From: Pseudomonas sp. B20(2017)
GTDB taxonomy: Bacteria > Pseudomonadota > Gammaproteobacteria > Pseudomonadales > Pseudomonadaceae
Length of the DNA stretch: 64,000 nucleotides
Assembly: GCF_002113125.1 (NCBI RefSeq)
Contig: NZ_NEJP01000005.1
Location: 254,450 to 318,449, forward strand
Reading direction: 5' to 3'
Shown here: positions 37,893 to 46,991 of the stretch, piece by piece
How positions within the stretch are numbered: position 1 is the stretch's first letter
Layout of the letters: each line of letters begins with the position of its first letter
Program-made: the position numbers and the translations under genes
The notes under the pieces: generated by a model
Told to the model about the DNA's origin: nothing
What the model saw: the letters and a program-made list of their open reading frames with translations, nothing else
The model's database searches: none

Positions 37893-39338
37893 ATGCAATT
37901 GATCTGGCTGCGCAGCGACCTGCGCCAACACGACAACACCGCCCTCGCGGCCGCCGCCGAGCGTGGCCCGACCGTGGCCGTGTACCTGTTGAGCCCGCAG
38001 CAATGGCAGGAACATGACGACGCGCCGTGCAAGATCGATTTCTGGCTGCGCAATCTGCGCGAGTTGAGCAAAAGCCTTGGCGACCTGAACATCCCGCTCT
38101 TGATCCGCACTGCGCCTCACTGGGATCAAGCACCCGCCGTGCTGCTCGAACTGTGCCGGCAACTGAAGATCGAGGCAGTGCACGTCAACGAGGAATACGG
38201 CATCAACGAAAGCCGTCGCGATGCAGCCGTTGCCAAGGCGCTGCAAGCCGAAGGCATAACGTTCCATAGCTACCTCGACCAATTGCTGTTCAAGCCCGGC
38301 AGCGTGCTGACCCGCACCGGCACTTACTTTCAGGTGTTCAGTCAGTTCCGCAAAGTCTGCTACGAGCACCTGCACCGTTCGATGCCTTCGCTGAAACAGG
38401 CGCCGGGCAAACAGTCAGCGCTGAACATCGCCAGCGACCCCCTTCCAGAAGCCATCGAAGGATTCCCGACTCCCGGCGAATCCCTGCGCGCCCTGTGGCC
38501 CGCCGGTGAAGCTGAGGCGCGGCGCCGCCTCGACACGTTCGCCGATGCACAGATCGACTATTACAAGAGCGAACGTGACTTCCCGGCCAAACCCGGCACC
38601 AGCCAGCTCTCGCCTTATCTGGCCGCGGGTGTGATCTCGCCGCGCCAGTGCCTGCACGCTGCCCTGCAAAGCAATCAGGGCGAATTCGAAAGCGGCAAGG
38701 TCGGGGCTGTCACCTGGATCAACGAACTGCTGTGGCGCGAGTTCTACAAACACATCCTCGTCGGTTACCCACGGGTTTCACGGCATCGCGCCTTCCGCCC
38801 GGAAACCGAAGCCTTGGCCTGGCGCGATGCCCCAGAGGAGCTGGCTGCCTGGCAGGAAGCTCGCACTGGTTTGCCGATCATTGATGCGGCGATGCGCCAA
38901 CTGCTGGAAACCGGCTGGATGCATAACCGGCTGCGGATGGTGGTGGCGATGTTTCTGACCAAAAACCTGTTGATCGACTGGCGCGAAGGCGAGCGTTTCT
39001 TCATGCGCCACCTGATCGACGGCGACCTGGCGGCCAACAACGGCGGCTGGCAGTGGAGTTCCTCGACCGGCACCGATTCGGCGCCGTACTTCCGTATTTT
39101 CAACCCGGTCAGCCAGTCGGAAAAATTCGACAGCGAAGGCCTGTTCATCAAGCACTGGTTGCCGGAACTGGCCGGCCTGGACAAGGAAGAAGTCCACAAC
39201 CCGGCCAGTGCCGGCGGGCTGTTCGGCGTGGCGGACTATCCCGCGCCAATCGTCAATCTGAGCGCATCACGGGAACGGGCGCTGACAGCGTTCAAGAACC
39301 TACCGTCACGCGCATCTCAAGGAGTGAGCGATGAGTGA
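37893..39338 (+). CDS. phr: Deoxyribodipyrimidine photolyase
   Basis: A 481-residue class I CPD photolyase. It starts MQLIWLRSDLRQHDNTAL, typical of the antenna domain. The FAD-binding part has TWINELLWREFYKH, GWMHNRLRMVVAMFL and DGDLAANNGGWQW, with the tryptophans of the electron-transfer chain visible. It repairs UV-made pyrimidine dimers using blue light. An in-frame ATG at 37872 overlapping the MerR stop is an alternative start. The position fits light induction. Confidence 0.94.
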   Translation: MQLIWLRSDLRQHDNTALAAAAERGPTVAVYLLSPQQWQEHDDAPCKIDFWLRNLRELSKSLGDLNIPLLIRTAPHWDQAPAVLLELCRQLKIEAVHVNEEYGINESRRDAAVAKALQAEGITFHSYLDQLLFKPGSVLTRTGTYFQVFSQFRKVCYEHLHRSMPSLKQAPGKQSALNIASDPLPEAIEGFPTPGESLRALWPAGEAEARRRLDTFADAQIDYYKSERDFPAKPGTSQLSPYLAAGVISPRQCLHAALQSNQGEFESGKVGAVTWINELLWREFYKHILVGYPRVSRHRAFRPETEALAWRDAPEELAAWQEARTGLPIIDAAMRQLLETGWMHNRLRMVVAMFLTKNLLIDWREGERFFMRHLIDGDLAANNGGWQWSSSTGTDSAPYFRIFNPVSQSEKFDSEGLFIKHWLPELAGLDKEEVHNPASAGGLFGVADYPAPIVNLSASRERALTAFKNLPSRASQGVSDE

Positions 39339-39753
39339 ATTTCTGCGCGGTTTCGCCCTGCGGTTCGCACAGTTGGACAAAGACAACTTGCGCACCCTGG
39401 ACAAGCTGTACAGCGAGGACATTCATTTCACCGATCCGCTACACGAAGTGCAGGGGCTGACAAACCTGCGCGCTTACTTCAGTGAGTTGTACGCCAACGT
39501 CAACGAACTGCGCTTCGATTTCCACGGCTTCGACCAGATCAGCGACGGCGAAGGCTATCTGCGCTGGGTCATGAGCTACCGCCACCCGCGTCTGAGCGGT
39601 GGGCAACTGATCCGCGTCGCCGGCTGCTCGCACCTGCTCTGGAGCGACAAGGTTTACCGCCACCGGGATTACTTCGATGCCGGAGCGCTGCTTTATGAAC
39701 ATTTACCCGTATTGGGCCGAGTGATTGCCTGGCTGAAAAGGAGATTGGGATGA
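39331..39753 (+). CDS. NTF2-like (SnoaL-fold) family protein
   Basis: A 140-residue protein with the cone-shaped NTF2-like signature (LYSEDIHFTDPLHEVQG, later RDYFDAGALLYEHLP). It overlaps phr by 8 bp. Homologues sit in light/singlet-oxygen clusters of many proteobacteria. The fold suggests a binding protein or small enzyme acting on a lipid-like ligand; the activity is unknown. Confidence 0.87.
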   Translation: MSEFLRGFALRFAQLDKDNLRTLDKLYSEDIHFTDPLHEVQGLTNLRAYFSELYANVNELRFDFHGFDQISDGEGYLRWVMSYRHPRLSGGQLIRVAGCSHLLWSDKVYRHRDYFDAGALLYEHLPVLGRVIAWLKRRLG

Positions 39754-40532
39754 GTCGTACAGCTCCACGGCGTTATTGGCTGACCGGTGCTAGCAGTGGC
39801 ATCGGTGCGGCATTGGCAGAAGAAATCCTCAAGACCGGTGCACATCTGGCGGTCAGTTCCCGCCAGGTCGCACCGCTCAAAGTGCTGTCGCAACGTTATC
39901 CGGGACAGGTACTGGTGGTGCCCGGCGATCTGACCAACAGTCAGACCGTGCGCGAAATCGGCGAACAGATCGCAGCGGACTGGGGATCGCTCGATACGGT
40001 AATCCTCAACGCGGGCACCTGCGAATACGTCGACGCCCGTCAATTCGACGCGTCGATCATCGAACACGTAGTACGCACCAACCTGCTCGCCAGCAGCTAT
40101 TGCATCGAAGCCGCCCTGCCCTTGTTGCGCAAAGGCACGGCACCGCATCTGGTGGGCATGGCCAGCTCGGTGACCTATGTGCCGCTGCCCCGCGCCGAAG
40201 CCTATGGCGCATCGAAGGCCGGGCTTCGCTATCTGTTCGAATCCCTGCGTATCGACCTGGCGGACGAAGGCATTGAAGTGACCGTGATCAGCCCCGGTTT
40301 TGTAGAGACACCGCTGACCGCCAAAAATGATTTCCCGATGCCTCTCAGTTGGCCTGTGGATAAAGCTGCACGGCACATCTTCGCCAAGCTGAAAGATCGA
40401 CCGCTGGAAATCGCCTTTCCGGCACTGTTCATGGCGGTTCTGTGGCCACTGTCGAAAATGCCTGCGCGGGTACAACTGGCGATTGGCAAACGCATGGTGC
40501 GCAGCAACCCTCCGCTCAAGGACGCAACATGA
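39750..40532 (+). CDS. Short-chain dehydrogenase/reductase
   Basis: A 260-residue classical SDR. The NAD(P) motif TGASSGIG is at 12-19, NAG (ILNAGTCEY) in the middle, and the catalytic YGASK at 152-156. It starts 4 bp inside the NTF2-like gene, so translation is coupled. The hydrophobic C-terminal part (FPALFMAVLWPLSK) suggests membrane association. Its substrate is probably a lipid intermediate, by context. Confidence 0.9.
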   Translation: MSRTAPRRYWLTGASSGIGAALAEEILKTGAHLAVSSRQVAPLKVLSQRYPGQVLVVPGDLTNSQTVREIGEQIAADWGSLDTVILNAGTCEYVDARQFDASIIEHVVRTNLLASSYCIEAALPLLRKGTAPHLVGMASSVTYVPLPRAEAYGASKAGLRYLFESLRIDLADEGIEVTVISPGFVETPLTAKNDFPMPLSWPVDKAARHIFAKLKDRPLEIAFPALFMAVLWPLSKMPARVQLAIGKRMVRSNPPLKDAT

Positions 40533-41776
40533 AGATCGCCATTGTCGGCAGCGGCATCGCCGGTTTGACCTGTGCCTATCTGCTCGCTCGTCGGCATGAC
40601 ATTACGGTGTTTGAAGCCGATGCCCGGATCGGCGGCCACACGCACACCGTGCCTGTGACCGTGGACGGGCGCGAATACGCGGTGGACACCGGTTTTATCG
40701 TGTTCAACGGCTGGACGTATCCGAACTTCATTCGTTTGCTCGGCCAGTTGGGGGTGGCGTTCAAGCCCACCGAGATGAGTTTTTCGGTCAACGATCCGGA
40801 CACCGGCCTGGAATACAACGGCAACAATCTGAACAGCCTGTTCGCCCAACGCAGCAATCTGCTGTCCCCCGGATTCTGGGGCATGTTGCGCGACATCCTG
40901 CGGTTCAATAAAGAAGCCCGGCGCGACCTCGCCGAACAGCGGATAACCGCCGACACCACACTCGATGATTACCTCAAGGCTGGCGCTTACGGCGAGCGTT
41001 TCATCCTGCATTACATCGTGCCGATGGGCGCGGCGATCTGGTCGATGCCGATGGCCGAAATGCTCAATTTTCCGTTGCAGTTCTTCGTGCGCTTTTTCGA
41101 GAACCACGGGTTGCTATCGATCAGCAATCGGCCGCAGTGGCAGGTGATCGAGGGCGGCTCCAGTGCCTACATCGCTCCGCTGACCGCGTCGTTCAAGGAG
41201 CGCATCCGCCTGAACTGCCCGGTGGGCCGGATTGATCGCGACGCGCACGGCGTGGTTATCCACAGCCCCGCCGGCATCGAACGTTTCGACAAAGTGGTGC
41301 TGGCCTGTCACAGCGATCAGGCGTTGCGACTGCTGGGAAATCCTGACGTTAAAGAACGGGAAATCCTCGGCGCCCTGCCCTACGCCGAAAACGAAGTGGT
41401 GCTGCACACCGACACCCGCCTGCTGCCCGCGCGCAAACGGGCCTGGGCCAGCTGGAATTATCGCCTGGGCGGCGCCGGTCATACCCAGGCCGCCGTGACC
41501 TACGACATGAACATCCTGCAAGGCATCCAGAGCGACACCACGTTCTGCGTCAGCCTCAACCAGAGCGCCGGGATCAGCCCGTCCAAAGTGCTCGCGCGCT
41601 TCACCTACGCCCACCCGCAATTCAGCCTCGCGGCGGTGGCGGCGCAGCAGCGCTGGGCCGAACTCGACGGCGCGCAGCATACGCATTATTGCGGCGCCTA
41701 TTGGGCCAACGGTTTTCATGAGGATGGCGTGGTCAGCGCTTTGCGCGTGGCCGCATCCTTCGGGGAAAGCCTGTGA
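40529..41776 (+). CDS. FAD-dependent amine-oxidase-like protein
   Basis: A 415-residue flavoprotein with an N-terminal GSGIAG (7-12) and the desaturase-like block EADARIGGHTHTV...VDTGFIVFNGWTYPN. It belongs to the amine oxidase/phytoene-desaturase-like group found next to DUF1365 and Cfa-like genes. In Rhodobacter sphaeroides, genes of this neighbourhood act in furan fatty acid formation, as I recall. The ATG overlaps the SDR stop (ATGA). It probably oxidises or desaturates an acyl chain. Confidence 0.88.
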   Translation: MKIAIVGSGIAGLTCAYLLARRHDITVFEADARIGGHTHTVPVTVDGREYAVDTGFIVFNGWTYPNFIRLLGQLGVAFKPTEMSFSVNDPDTGLEYNGNNLNSLFAQRSNLLSPGFWGMLRDILRFNKEARRDLAEQRITADTTLDDYLKAGAYGERFILHYIVPMGAAIWSMPMAEMLNFPLQFFVRFFENHGLLSISNRPQWQVIEGGSSAYIAPLTASFKERIRLNCPVGRIDRDAHGVVIHSPAGIERFDKVVLACHSDQALRLLGNPDVKEREILGALPYAENEVVLHTDTRLLPARKRAWASWNYRLGGAGHTQAAVTYDMNILQGIQSDTTFCVSLNQSAGISPSKVLARFTYAHPQFSLAAVAAQQRWAELDGAQHTHYCGAYWANGFHEDGVVSALRVAASFGESL

Positions 41777-42579
41777 ACAGCGCGCTCTACAGCGGCTGGA
41801 TCGCCCATCGGCGATTTGCCCCGCGCCGTCATGAATTCCGTTACCGGATCGGCATGCTGTACCTCGATCTGGCTGAACAGGAAGCGGTGCTGGGCCTGTC
41901 CCGACTGGCGGGCTCCAGCCGCTTTGCGCCGTTTTCATTTCGCGAAACCGACTACCTGAAAACCTTCACCGGCCGCGGCGTGCGCCTGAGCGATGCGGTG
42001 CGCCAGTTGGTGGGCGAAGCCCTGGGCCACGCGCCGCAAGGTTCGATCTGCCTGCTGACCCAGCCGCGCAGTTGGGGCCTGTCGTTCAACCCGGTGAGCT
42101 TTTTCTATTGCCACGAAGCCGACGGCCAACTGGCGGCGATTCTCTGCGAAGTCAGCAACACCCCGTGGCGCGAGCGTTTTCACTACGTGCTGCCGGCCCA
42201 AGCGCCGACCAACCTGCAGGATTTCCACCAGCACTTTGCCGTGGCCAAGGCGTTTCATGTGTCGCCGTTCCTGCCGCCGGACCTGGAGTACCGCATGAGC
42301 TTCAGCCCTGCCGCGCAGGTCCTGGGTGTGCACATGGCCGACTGGCAAGGCGAGCAAAAACTGTTCGACGCCACTCTCGACCTGCGACGCGCCCCCCTTG
42401 ATCGACGCCACTTGCACCGGCACCTGTGGCGTTTTCCCTGGATGACCGCCAAGACCGCGCTCGCCATCTATTGGCAGGCGCTGCGTCTGTTGCTCAAGCG
42501 CACACCGGTGTTTGTGCACCAGCGCGCCGACGACCGCTTTCGAACCGCCACCGTACCGCCCCGAGGAACGCCACCATGA
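41773..42579 (+). CDS. DUF1365 family protein
   Basis: A 268-residue protein starting at a GTG that overlaps the upstream stop. The family marks LTQPRSWGLSFNPVSFFYCH and the later MSFSPAAQVLGVHM are clear. DUF1365 proteins almost always accompany the FAD protein and Cfa-like methyltransferase. The biochemical role is unsettled; work in on bacterial furan fatty acids and singlet-oxygen response implicates the cluster. Confidence 0.9.
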   Translation: MNSALYSGWIAHRRFAPRRHEFRYRIGMLYLDLAEQEAVLGLSRLAGSSRFAPFSFRETDYLKTFTGRGVRLSDAVRQLVGEALGHAPQGSICLLTQPRSWGLSFNPVSFFYCHEADGQLAAILCEVSNTPWRERFHYVLPAQAPTNLQDFHQHFAVAKAFHVSPFLPPDLEYRMSFSPAAQVLGVHMADWQGEQKLFDATLDLRRAPLDRRHLHRHLWRFPWMTAKTALAIYWQALRLLLKRTPVFVHQRADDRFRTATVPPRGTPP

Positions 42580-43847
42580 AATCCACTAGCGTCTCGGCCA
42601 AAGCCAGCCTGCTCAGCCCCCACGGTCTGAGCGGCTCGCTGCTGCGCCGGGGAGTACTGCGCCAGCTGGAGCAGCTCAAACAGGGCCAACTGATCGTCAT
42701 CGAGAACGGTGAACGCCACGTCTTCGGCACGCCGGGCAGCGCTTTGGTGGGGGAAATTCAGGTTATGGATCAGGCTGCCTGGGGGCTGGTCGCCGGCAAT
42801 GGTTCGATCGGTGCCGGTGAAGCTTTTATTCATGGTTACTGGCGCTCGCCGGATCTGACGGCGGTGGTGCGGGTCTTCGTCAGCAACCTTGAAGTGCTCG
42901 ACGCAATGGAAGGTGGCCTGGCCCGGCTCAGTCGTCCGCTGGTGCGCGGGCTGCACTGGCTCAATCGCAATACGCGCAAGGGCTCGCAGAAAAACATCGC
43001 CGCGCATTACGACCTCGGCAATGACCTGTTCGAGCAGTTTCTCGACCCGACCATGATGTACTCGGCCGCGCAGTTTCTCCGCCCGGACGACAGCCTGGAG
43101 CAGGCGCAACTGAACAAACTGGAGCGGATCTGCCAGAAGCTTGCGCTCAAGCCCGACGACCATCTGCTGGAAATCGGCACCGGCTGGGGCAGCATGGCGC
43201 TATACGCTGCGCAGCGTTACGGCTGCAAAGTCACCACCACCACGCTGTCGAAGGAGCAGTTCGCTTTCACTGCCGCGCGTATCGAACGCCTCGGCTTGCA
43301 GAATCAGGTGACGCTGTTGCTCGAGGACTACCGCGACCTCACCGGCCAGTACGACAAACTGGTGTCGATCGAGATGATCGAAGCGGTCGGCCACCGCTTC
43401 CTGCCGACTTACTTCAAACAGTGCGCACACCTGCTCAAGAGCAACGGCCTGATGCTGCTGCAAGCGATCACTATCCGCGAACAGCGCTACGAGCAGGCGC
43501 GCCGTAACGTGGACTTCATCCAGCGTTACATTTTCCCCGGCGGCGCCCTGCCCTGCGTGCAGAAAATGCTCGAGATCGTCAGCCGCGATACCGACATGAA
43601 CCTGTTGCACATGGAGGATTTCGGCCTGCACTACGCCCGCACTCTGCGCCTTTGGCACGAGAACTTTCGGCATGCTCAGGGGCGTCTGACCGAATTGGGC
43701 TATGACGATTACTTCCTCAGGCTGTGGGAGTTTTACTTGTGTTATTGCGAGGGCGGATTCCTCGAACGCACCATCGGCACCGCGCAACTGTTGCTGGCCA
43801 AACCGGCAGCGATGACTGCGCCATTGCTGGGCCGGTTCGATGCTTGA
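42576..43847 (+). CDS. Cfa-like SAM-dependent fatty-acyl methyltransferase
   Basis: A 423-residue cyclopropane-synthase family protein: AHYDLGNDLFEQF (143-155) and the SAM motif LEIGTGWGS (198-206). Compared by eye with E. coli Cfa, the bicarbonate-site Cys139 is Ala164 and His266 is Gln296, while the Glu239 equivalent is kept (Glu269). Bicarbonate is the base needed to close the cyclopropane ring, so this enzyme may instead add a methyl or methylene group to unsaturated acyl chains, as in furan fatty acid synthesis. The N-terminal lipid-binding domain is present. It starts 4 bp inside the DUF1365 gene, with GAGG upstream. Confidence 0.88.
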   Translation: MKSTSVSAKASLLSPHGLSGSLLRRGVLRQLEQLKQGQLIVIENGERHVFGTPGSALVGEIQVMDQAAWGLVAGNGSIGAGEAFIHGYWRSPDLTAVVRVFVSNLEVLDAMEGGLARLSRPLVRGLHWLNRNTRKGSQKNIAAHYDLGNDLFEQFLDPTMMYSAAQFLRPDDSLEQAQLNKLERICQKLALKPDDHLLEIGTGWGSMALYAAQRYGCKVTTTTLSKEQFAFTAARIERLGLQNQVTLLLEDYRDLTGQYDKLVSIEMIEAVGHRFLPTYFKQCAHLLKSNGLMLLQAITIREQRYEQARRNVDFIQRYIFPGGALPCVQKMLEIVSRDTDMNLLHMEDFGLHYARTLRLWHENFRHAQGRLTELGYDDYFLRLWEFYLCYCEGGFLERTIGTAQLLLAKPAAMTAPLLGRFDA

Positions 43848-44331
43848 GCGGTTGGTCAATGCGGTTCTTTTCCAGATTGGCTGGCTGGCCTGCGTGCTCG
43901 GCGGTAACAGTTTGTGGTTGTTGCTGGCACTGGCAGTACTGGTGATTCATCTGCGCTGGATCAGCAGCTGGGCGCAGGAAGGTCGATTGATTCTCAGCGT
44001 GGTGATCATCGGCACGGCGGTGGACAGCGTGTTGCGCGGCATGGGGGTTTTCGAGTTCAAGGATCTGTCACCACTGATCCCGTTCTGGCTAATGTTGCTG
44101 TGGGCCTTGTTCGCCACAACATTGCGCCATTGCCTGCAATGGAGTGCCCGACCGTGGTGGCTGGCGAGCCTGCTCGGCGCAGCGGGTGGCGCGCTGTCGT
44201 ATGGCGCGGGTGAACGACTGGCCGCCGTGCATTTTCCGCTCGGAGAGTCGCCGACCTTGATCGGCATCGCCTTGCTGTGGGCAATGCTGTTTCCACTGCT
44301 GCATTACCTGTCCAGGCGCCTGGACCACTAA
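43840..44331 (+). CDS. DUF2878 family membrane protein
   Basis: A 163-residue inner-membrane protein with about five hydrophobic helices, matching DUF2878. It overlaps the Cfa-like gene by 8 bp and is the last gene of the coupled operon. The function is unknown; constant association with Cfa-like and DUF1365 genes suggests a membrane partner in lipid modification. Confidence 0.86.
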   Translation: MLERLVNAVLFQIGWLACVLGGNSLWLLLALAVLVIHLRWISSWAQEGRLILSVVIIGTAVDSVLRGMGVFEFKDLSPLIPFWLMLLWALFATTLRHCLQWSARPWWLASLLGAAGGALSYGAGERLAAVHFPLGESPTLIGIALLWAMLFPLLHYLSRRLDH

Positions 44332-44384
44332 ACGTCTGTCAGGCCTTTCACACGCTCTTTGCGCTCTGCCGTACACTGGCGCCC

Positions 44385-44690
44385 ATGAAAACCATTCCCC
44401 ATCGGCAAATCGCCGACCCCGTGGTCACGTGTTCGACCTGCGCCGCCTGCTGTTGCCAGCTTGAAGTGATGCTGATCACCGACACCGGCGTGCCCGAGCG
44501 TTTTATCGATACCGACGATTGGGGTGGTGAGGTGATGCTGCGTCTGGACGACGGCTGGTGTGCGGCGCTGGATCGCGACACGATGATGTGCACGATCTAC
44601 GAGAAGCGTCCGTTGATTTGCCGCGAATTCGAAATGGGCGCCCCGGAATGCATCGAAGAACGCCAGGGGATTGCCACGGCGTATCGCTGA
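44385..44690 (+). CDS. YkgJ family cysteine cluster protein
   Basis: A 101-residue protein with the zinc/iron-chelating CxxCxxC(C) type signature: CSTCAACCCQLE, then CAALDRDTMMCTIYEKRPLI, then C and a final C. A possible -10 (TACACT, 44372-44377) lies only seven bases before the ATG, so the message may be leaderless or nearly so. The family is of unknown function. Confidence 0.87.
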   Translation: MKTIPHRQIADPVVTCSTCAACCCQLEVMLITDTGVPERFIDTDDWGGEVMLRLDDGWCAALDRDTMMCTIYEKRPLICREFEMGAPECIEERQGIATAYR

Positions 44691-44712
44691 CAATTCAGTC
44701 ATCACAAAACAA

Positions 44713-44804
44713 TTGTGGGAGCGAGCCTGCTCGCGATAGCGGATAACCAGTCAACACAAGTATTGAATGTTAAATCGCAATCGCGAGCAGGCTCGCTCCC
44801 ACAT
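44713..44804. repeat. Inverted REP pair
   Basis: Two GTGGGAGCGAGCCTGCTCGCGA-type units (about 44713-44736 and 44781-44804) in inverted orientation between the convergent YkgJ-type gene and pagL. Confidence 0.9.
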
Positions 44805-44822
44805 TTTTCACATGAAGCCGTT

Positions 44823-45341
44823 TTACAACGGCATCGTGTAATGCAGCGAGTAGCTTTCGACCCCATCGTTGTCGCTGCTCAGGCCGGCGTTGGAATAGTG
44901 CGTCGCACGGATCCCGACTTCATGCCCGCCATTGAAGCGCAGGCCGAAACCAAGGCGGTCTTCGAACTGGAAGGAACCGCCGAGCTTGTTGTCTTCGTAT
45001 TCGGTGTTGGAGAACAGCGCCACGCCGATGCCCGCCTCGACATACGGTTTGACCGACTGACCGGCAAACTCGTAAACAAACACCGGCGAGAACGACAGGC
45101 TGTTATTGCTGGAGGTCTTGTCACCTTCCCAATAGGTGTAGGCGCCGCTCCAGTAGCCGGTCAGGCGACCGACATCGCTTTGCAGCCAGCTTTTGTCCCA
45201 GTCGAAATTCATCCCCAGGCGATAGGTCATCGTCGAATCACTGGTGGCCCCCACCCCGAATTCAACGCCTGCGGCTTGTGCGGTAAAACTGTGCCCCATC
45301 AGTGCAGCCGCAATTGCGGCCAAGCAGAATAGTCGCTTCAC
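44823..45341 (-). CDS. pagL: Lipid A 3-O-deacylase PagL
   Basis: A 172-residue outer-membrane enzyme. The signal peptide ends near AQA-AGV. The catalytic His148-x-Ser150 (ATHYS) and Glu162 (GVESY) correspond to the PagL triad, with numbering close to the P. aeruginosa precursor. It removes the 3-O-acyl chain from lipid A, lowering endotoxin activity and aiding polymyxin and stress adaptation. The last residue is Leu, not the usual Phe. Same position as in P. aeruginosa, beside murI. Confidence 0.92.
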   Translation of the reverse strand: MKRLFCLAAIAAALMGHSFTAQAAGVEFGVGATSDSTMTYRLGMNFDWDKSWLQSDVGRLTGYWSGAYTYWEGDKTSSNNSLSFSPVFVYEFAGQSVKPYVEAGIGVALFSNTEYEDNKLGGSFQFEDRLGFGLRFNGGHEVGIRATHYSNAGLSSDNDGVESYSLHYTMPL

Positions 45342-45451
45342 TTGAAACTTCCTTTTCCGGAACGATCGTTTGGTTTTCTTGTTGCCTGACGCTATAGAAA
45401 TCTGCGCTTAAAAAGAAGTTCAGCTTATTTTTAGGTTATTTCACATTTTTT

Positions 45452-46243
45452 TTACAAACCGAAGCTTTGCACATCGCCAGGCGTCTGTCCCAGCATCGGC
45501 AGGATGTTTTTCAACGATCGCGGGTCGGCACTGGTCCAGAACTGCACGGGACGATTCGGGCCGTCAGCCAACAGACTCCGCTCGGCCAGCAGGCGCTTAA
45601 GTTGCCGCGCCACGGCGGCGCCGGTGTCGATCAGACTGATGTCGTCAGGGAGCATCGTCTTGAGCATCGGCTTGAGAAACGGGTAATGGGTGCATCCGAG
45701 GATGATCGTGTCGCAACCGGCCCCCAACAGGGGGTCGACGTAATGCTGCAGTAGCAGACGCAATTGTGCGCTGTGCAGATCACCGCTTTCGATGAGTTCG
45801 ACCAGCCCGGGACACGGTTGAGTAATCACTCGCACATCCGTGGCGAAGCGATCGAGCAAAGCGGCAAATTTGGCGCTCTGCAAAGTGCCGGTTGTGGCGA
45901 GCACTCCAACGACACCGCTGCGGGTCGCAGCGGCGGCCGGCTTGACCGCCGGTTCCATGCCGACAATCGGCCACTCTGGAAAGTCACGGCGCAGATCGGC
46001 GACGCCGGCCACGGTCGCGGTGTTACAAGCGATCACCAGCGCCTTGGCACCCTGCTCGCGGAAAAAACCAGCCATAACGCTGCAACGCTGGCGGATGAAT
46101 TCCGGGGTTTTCTCGCCATAAGGAATGTGGCCGCAATCGCCGAGGTACAGCAGCGATTCATTCGGTAGCAGATGCTGGATTTCCGCCAGCACCGACAGAC
46201 CGCCGACGCCGGAATCGAAGACGCCGATCGGCGCTTCACGCAT
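45452..46243 (-). CDS. murI: Glutamate racemase
   Basis: A 263-residue racemase supplying D-glutamate for peptidoglycan. The two catalytic cysteines are visible: Cys73 (VIACNTAT) and Cys184 (LGCTHYP). The N-terminal substrate motif is [11 protein letters not shown]. The start at 46243 ([12 protein letters not shown]) overlaps moeB by 8 bp; a longer frame was rejected. Confidence 0.94.
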   Translation of the reverse strand: MREAPIGVFDSGVGGLSVLAEIQHLLPNESLLYLGDCGHIPYGEKTPEFIRQRCSVMAGFFREQGAKALVIACNTATVAGVADLRRDFPEWPIVGMEPAVKPAAAATRSGVVGVLATTGTLQSAKFAALLDRFATDVRVITQPCPGLVELIESGDLHSAQLRLLLQHYVDPLLGAGCDTIILGCTHYPFLKPMLKTMLPDDISLIDTGAAVARQLKRLLAERSLLADGPNRPVQFWTSADPRSLKNILPMLGQTPGDVQSFGL

Positions 46244-46991
46244 GCTGCGAACCACAGACGCTGCAACCGGGATCGCGCTTGACTCGCAGCTCACGGAATC
46301 GTGAGCCCAATGCATCGATTAAAAGCAGACGCCCCACCAGTGGCTCGCCAAACCCCGCCAGCAACTTCAAGGCTTCCAGCGCTTGCAGGCTGCCAACCAG
46401 ACCCACCAGCGGCCCGACCACGCCGGCTTCGCTGCAAGTCAGTTCGGCTTCGCTGCCGTGGCCGTAAAGGCAGTGATAGCAAGGGCTCTCGGCGCGACGC
46501 GGGTCGAACACCGAGAGTTGCCCTTCGAGGCGGATCGCCGCGCCGCTGACCAGCGGTTTACGCGCAGTCACACACGCGGCGTTGACCGCTTCGCGGGTGG
46601 AGAAATTGTCCGAGCAGTCGAGCACCAGATCCACCGCTGCCACCGCTGCGGCGAGAGAATCCTCGTCCAGCGCCTGACGATGGGGCACCAGTCGGATTTC
46701 AGGGTTGATCGCGCTCAGGCGCTTGAGCGCCGAGTCGACCTTGGTCATGCCGACGCTGTCGGTATCGTGGATGATCTGGCGTTGCAGGTTGGTCAGGTCG
46801 ACCGTGTCGAAATCTGCCAAATGCAGTTCACCGACACCCGCCGCCGCCAGATACAAGGCCACCGGCGCACCGAGACCACCGAGGCCGACGATCAATACCC
46901 GGCTGTCCTTGAGCTTCAACTGGCCATCGATGTCGATGTGTTGCAGCAGGATCTGCCGACTGTAGCGCAACAACTCCTGATCATTCAGCAC
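46236..46991 (-). CDS. moeB: Molybdopterin-synthase adenylyltransferase
   Basis: A 251-residue ThiF/MoeB/E1-like enzyme. GLGGLG (36-41) binds ATP. The QRQ motif ([11 protein letters not shown]) and two zinc Cys pairs (CYHC and CSVC at the C-terminus) are present. It adenylates the C-terminal glycine of MoaD for molybdopterin synthesis. It lies between prmC and murI with overlaps on both sides, part of the hemA-prfA-prmC-moeB-murI operon. Confidence 0.93.
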   Translation of the reverse strand: MLNDQELLRYSRQILLQHIDIDGQLKLKDSRVLIVGLGGLGAPVALYLAAAGVGELHLADFDTVDLTNLQRQIIHDTDSVGMTKVDSALKRLSAINPEIRLVPHRQALDEDSLAAAVAAVDLVLDCSDNFSTREAVNAACVTARKPLVSGAAIRLEGQLSVFDPRRAESPCYHCLYGHGSEAELTCSEAGVVGPLVGLVGSLQALEALKLLAGFGEPLVGRLLLIDALGSRFRELRVKRDPGCSVCGSQHA

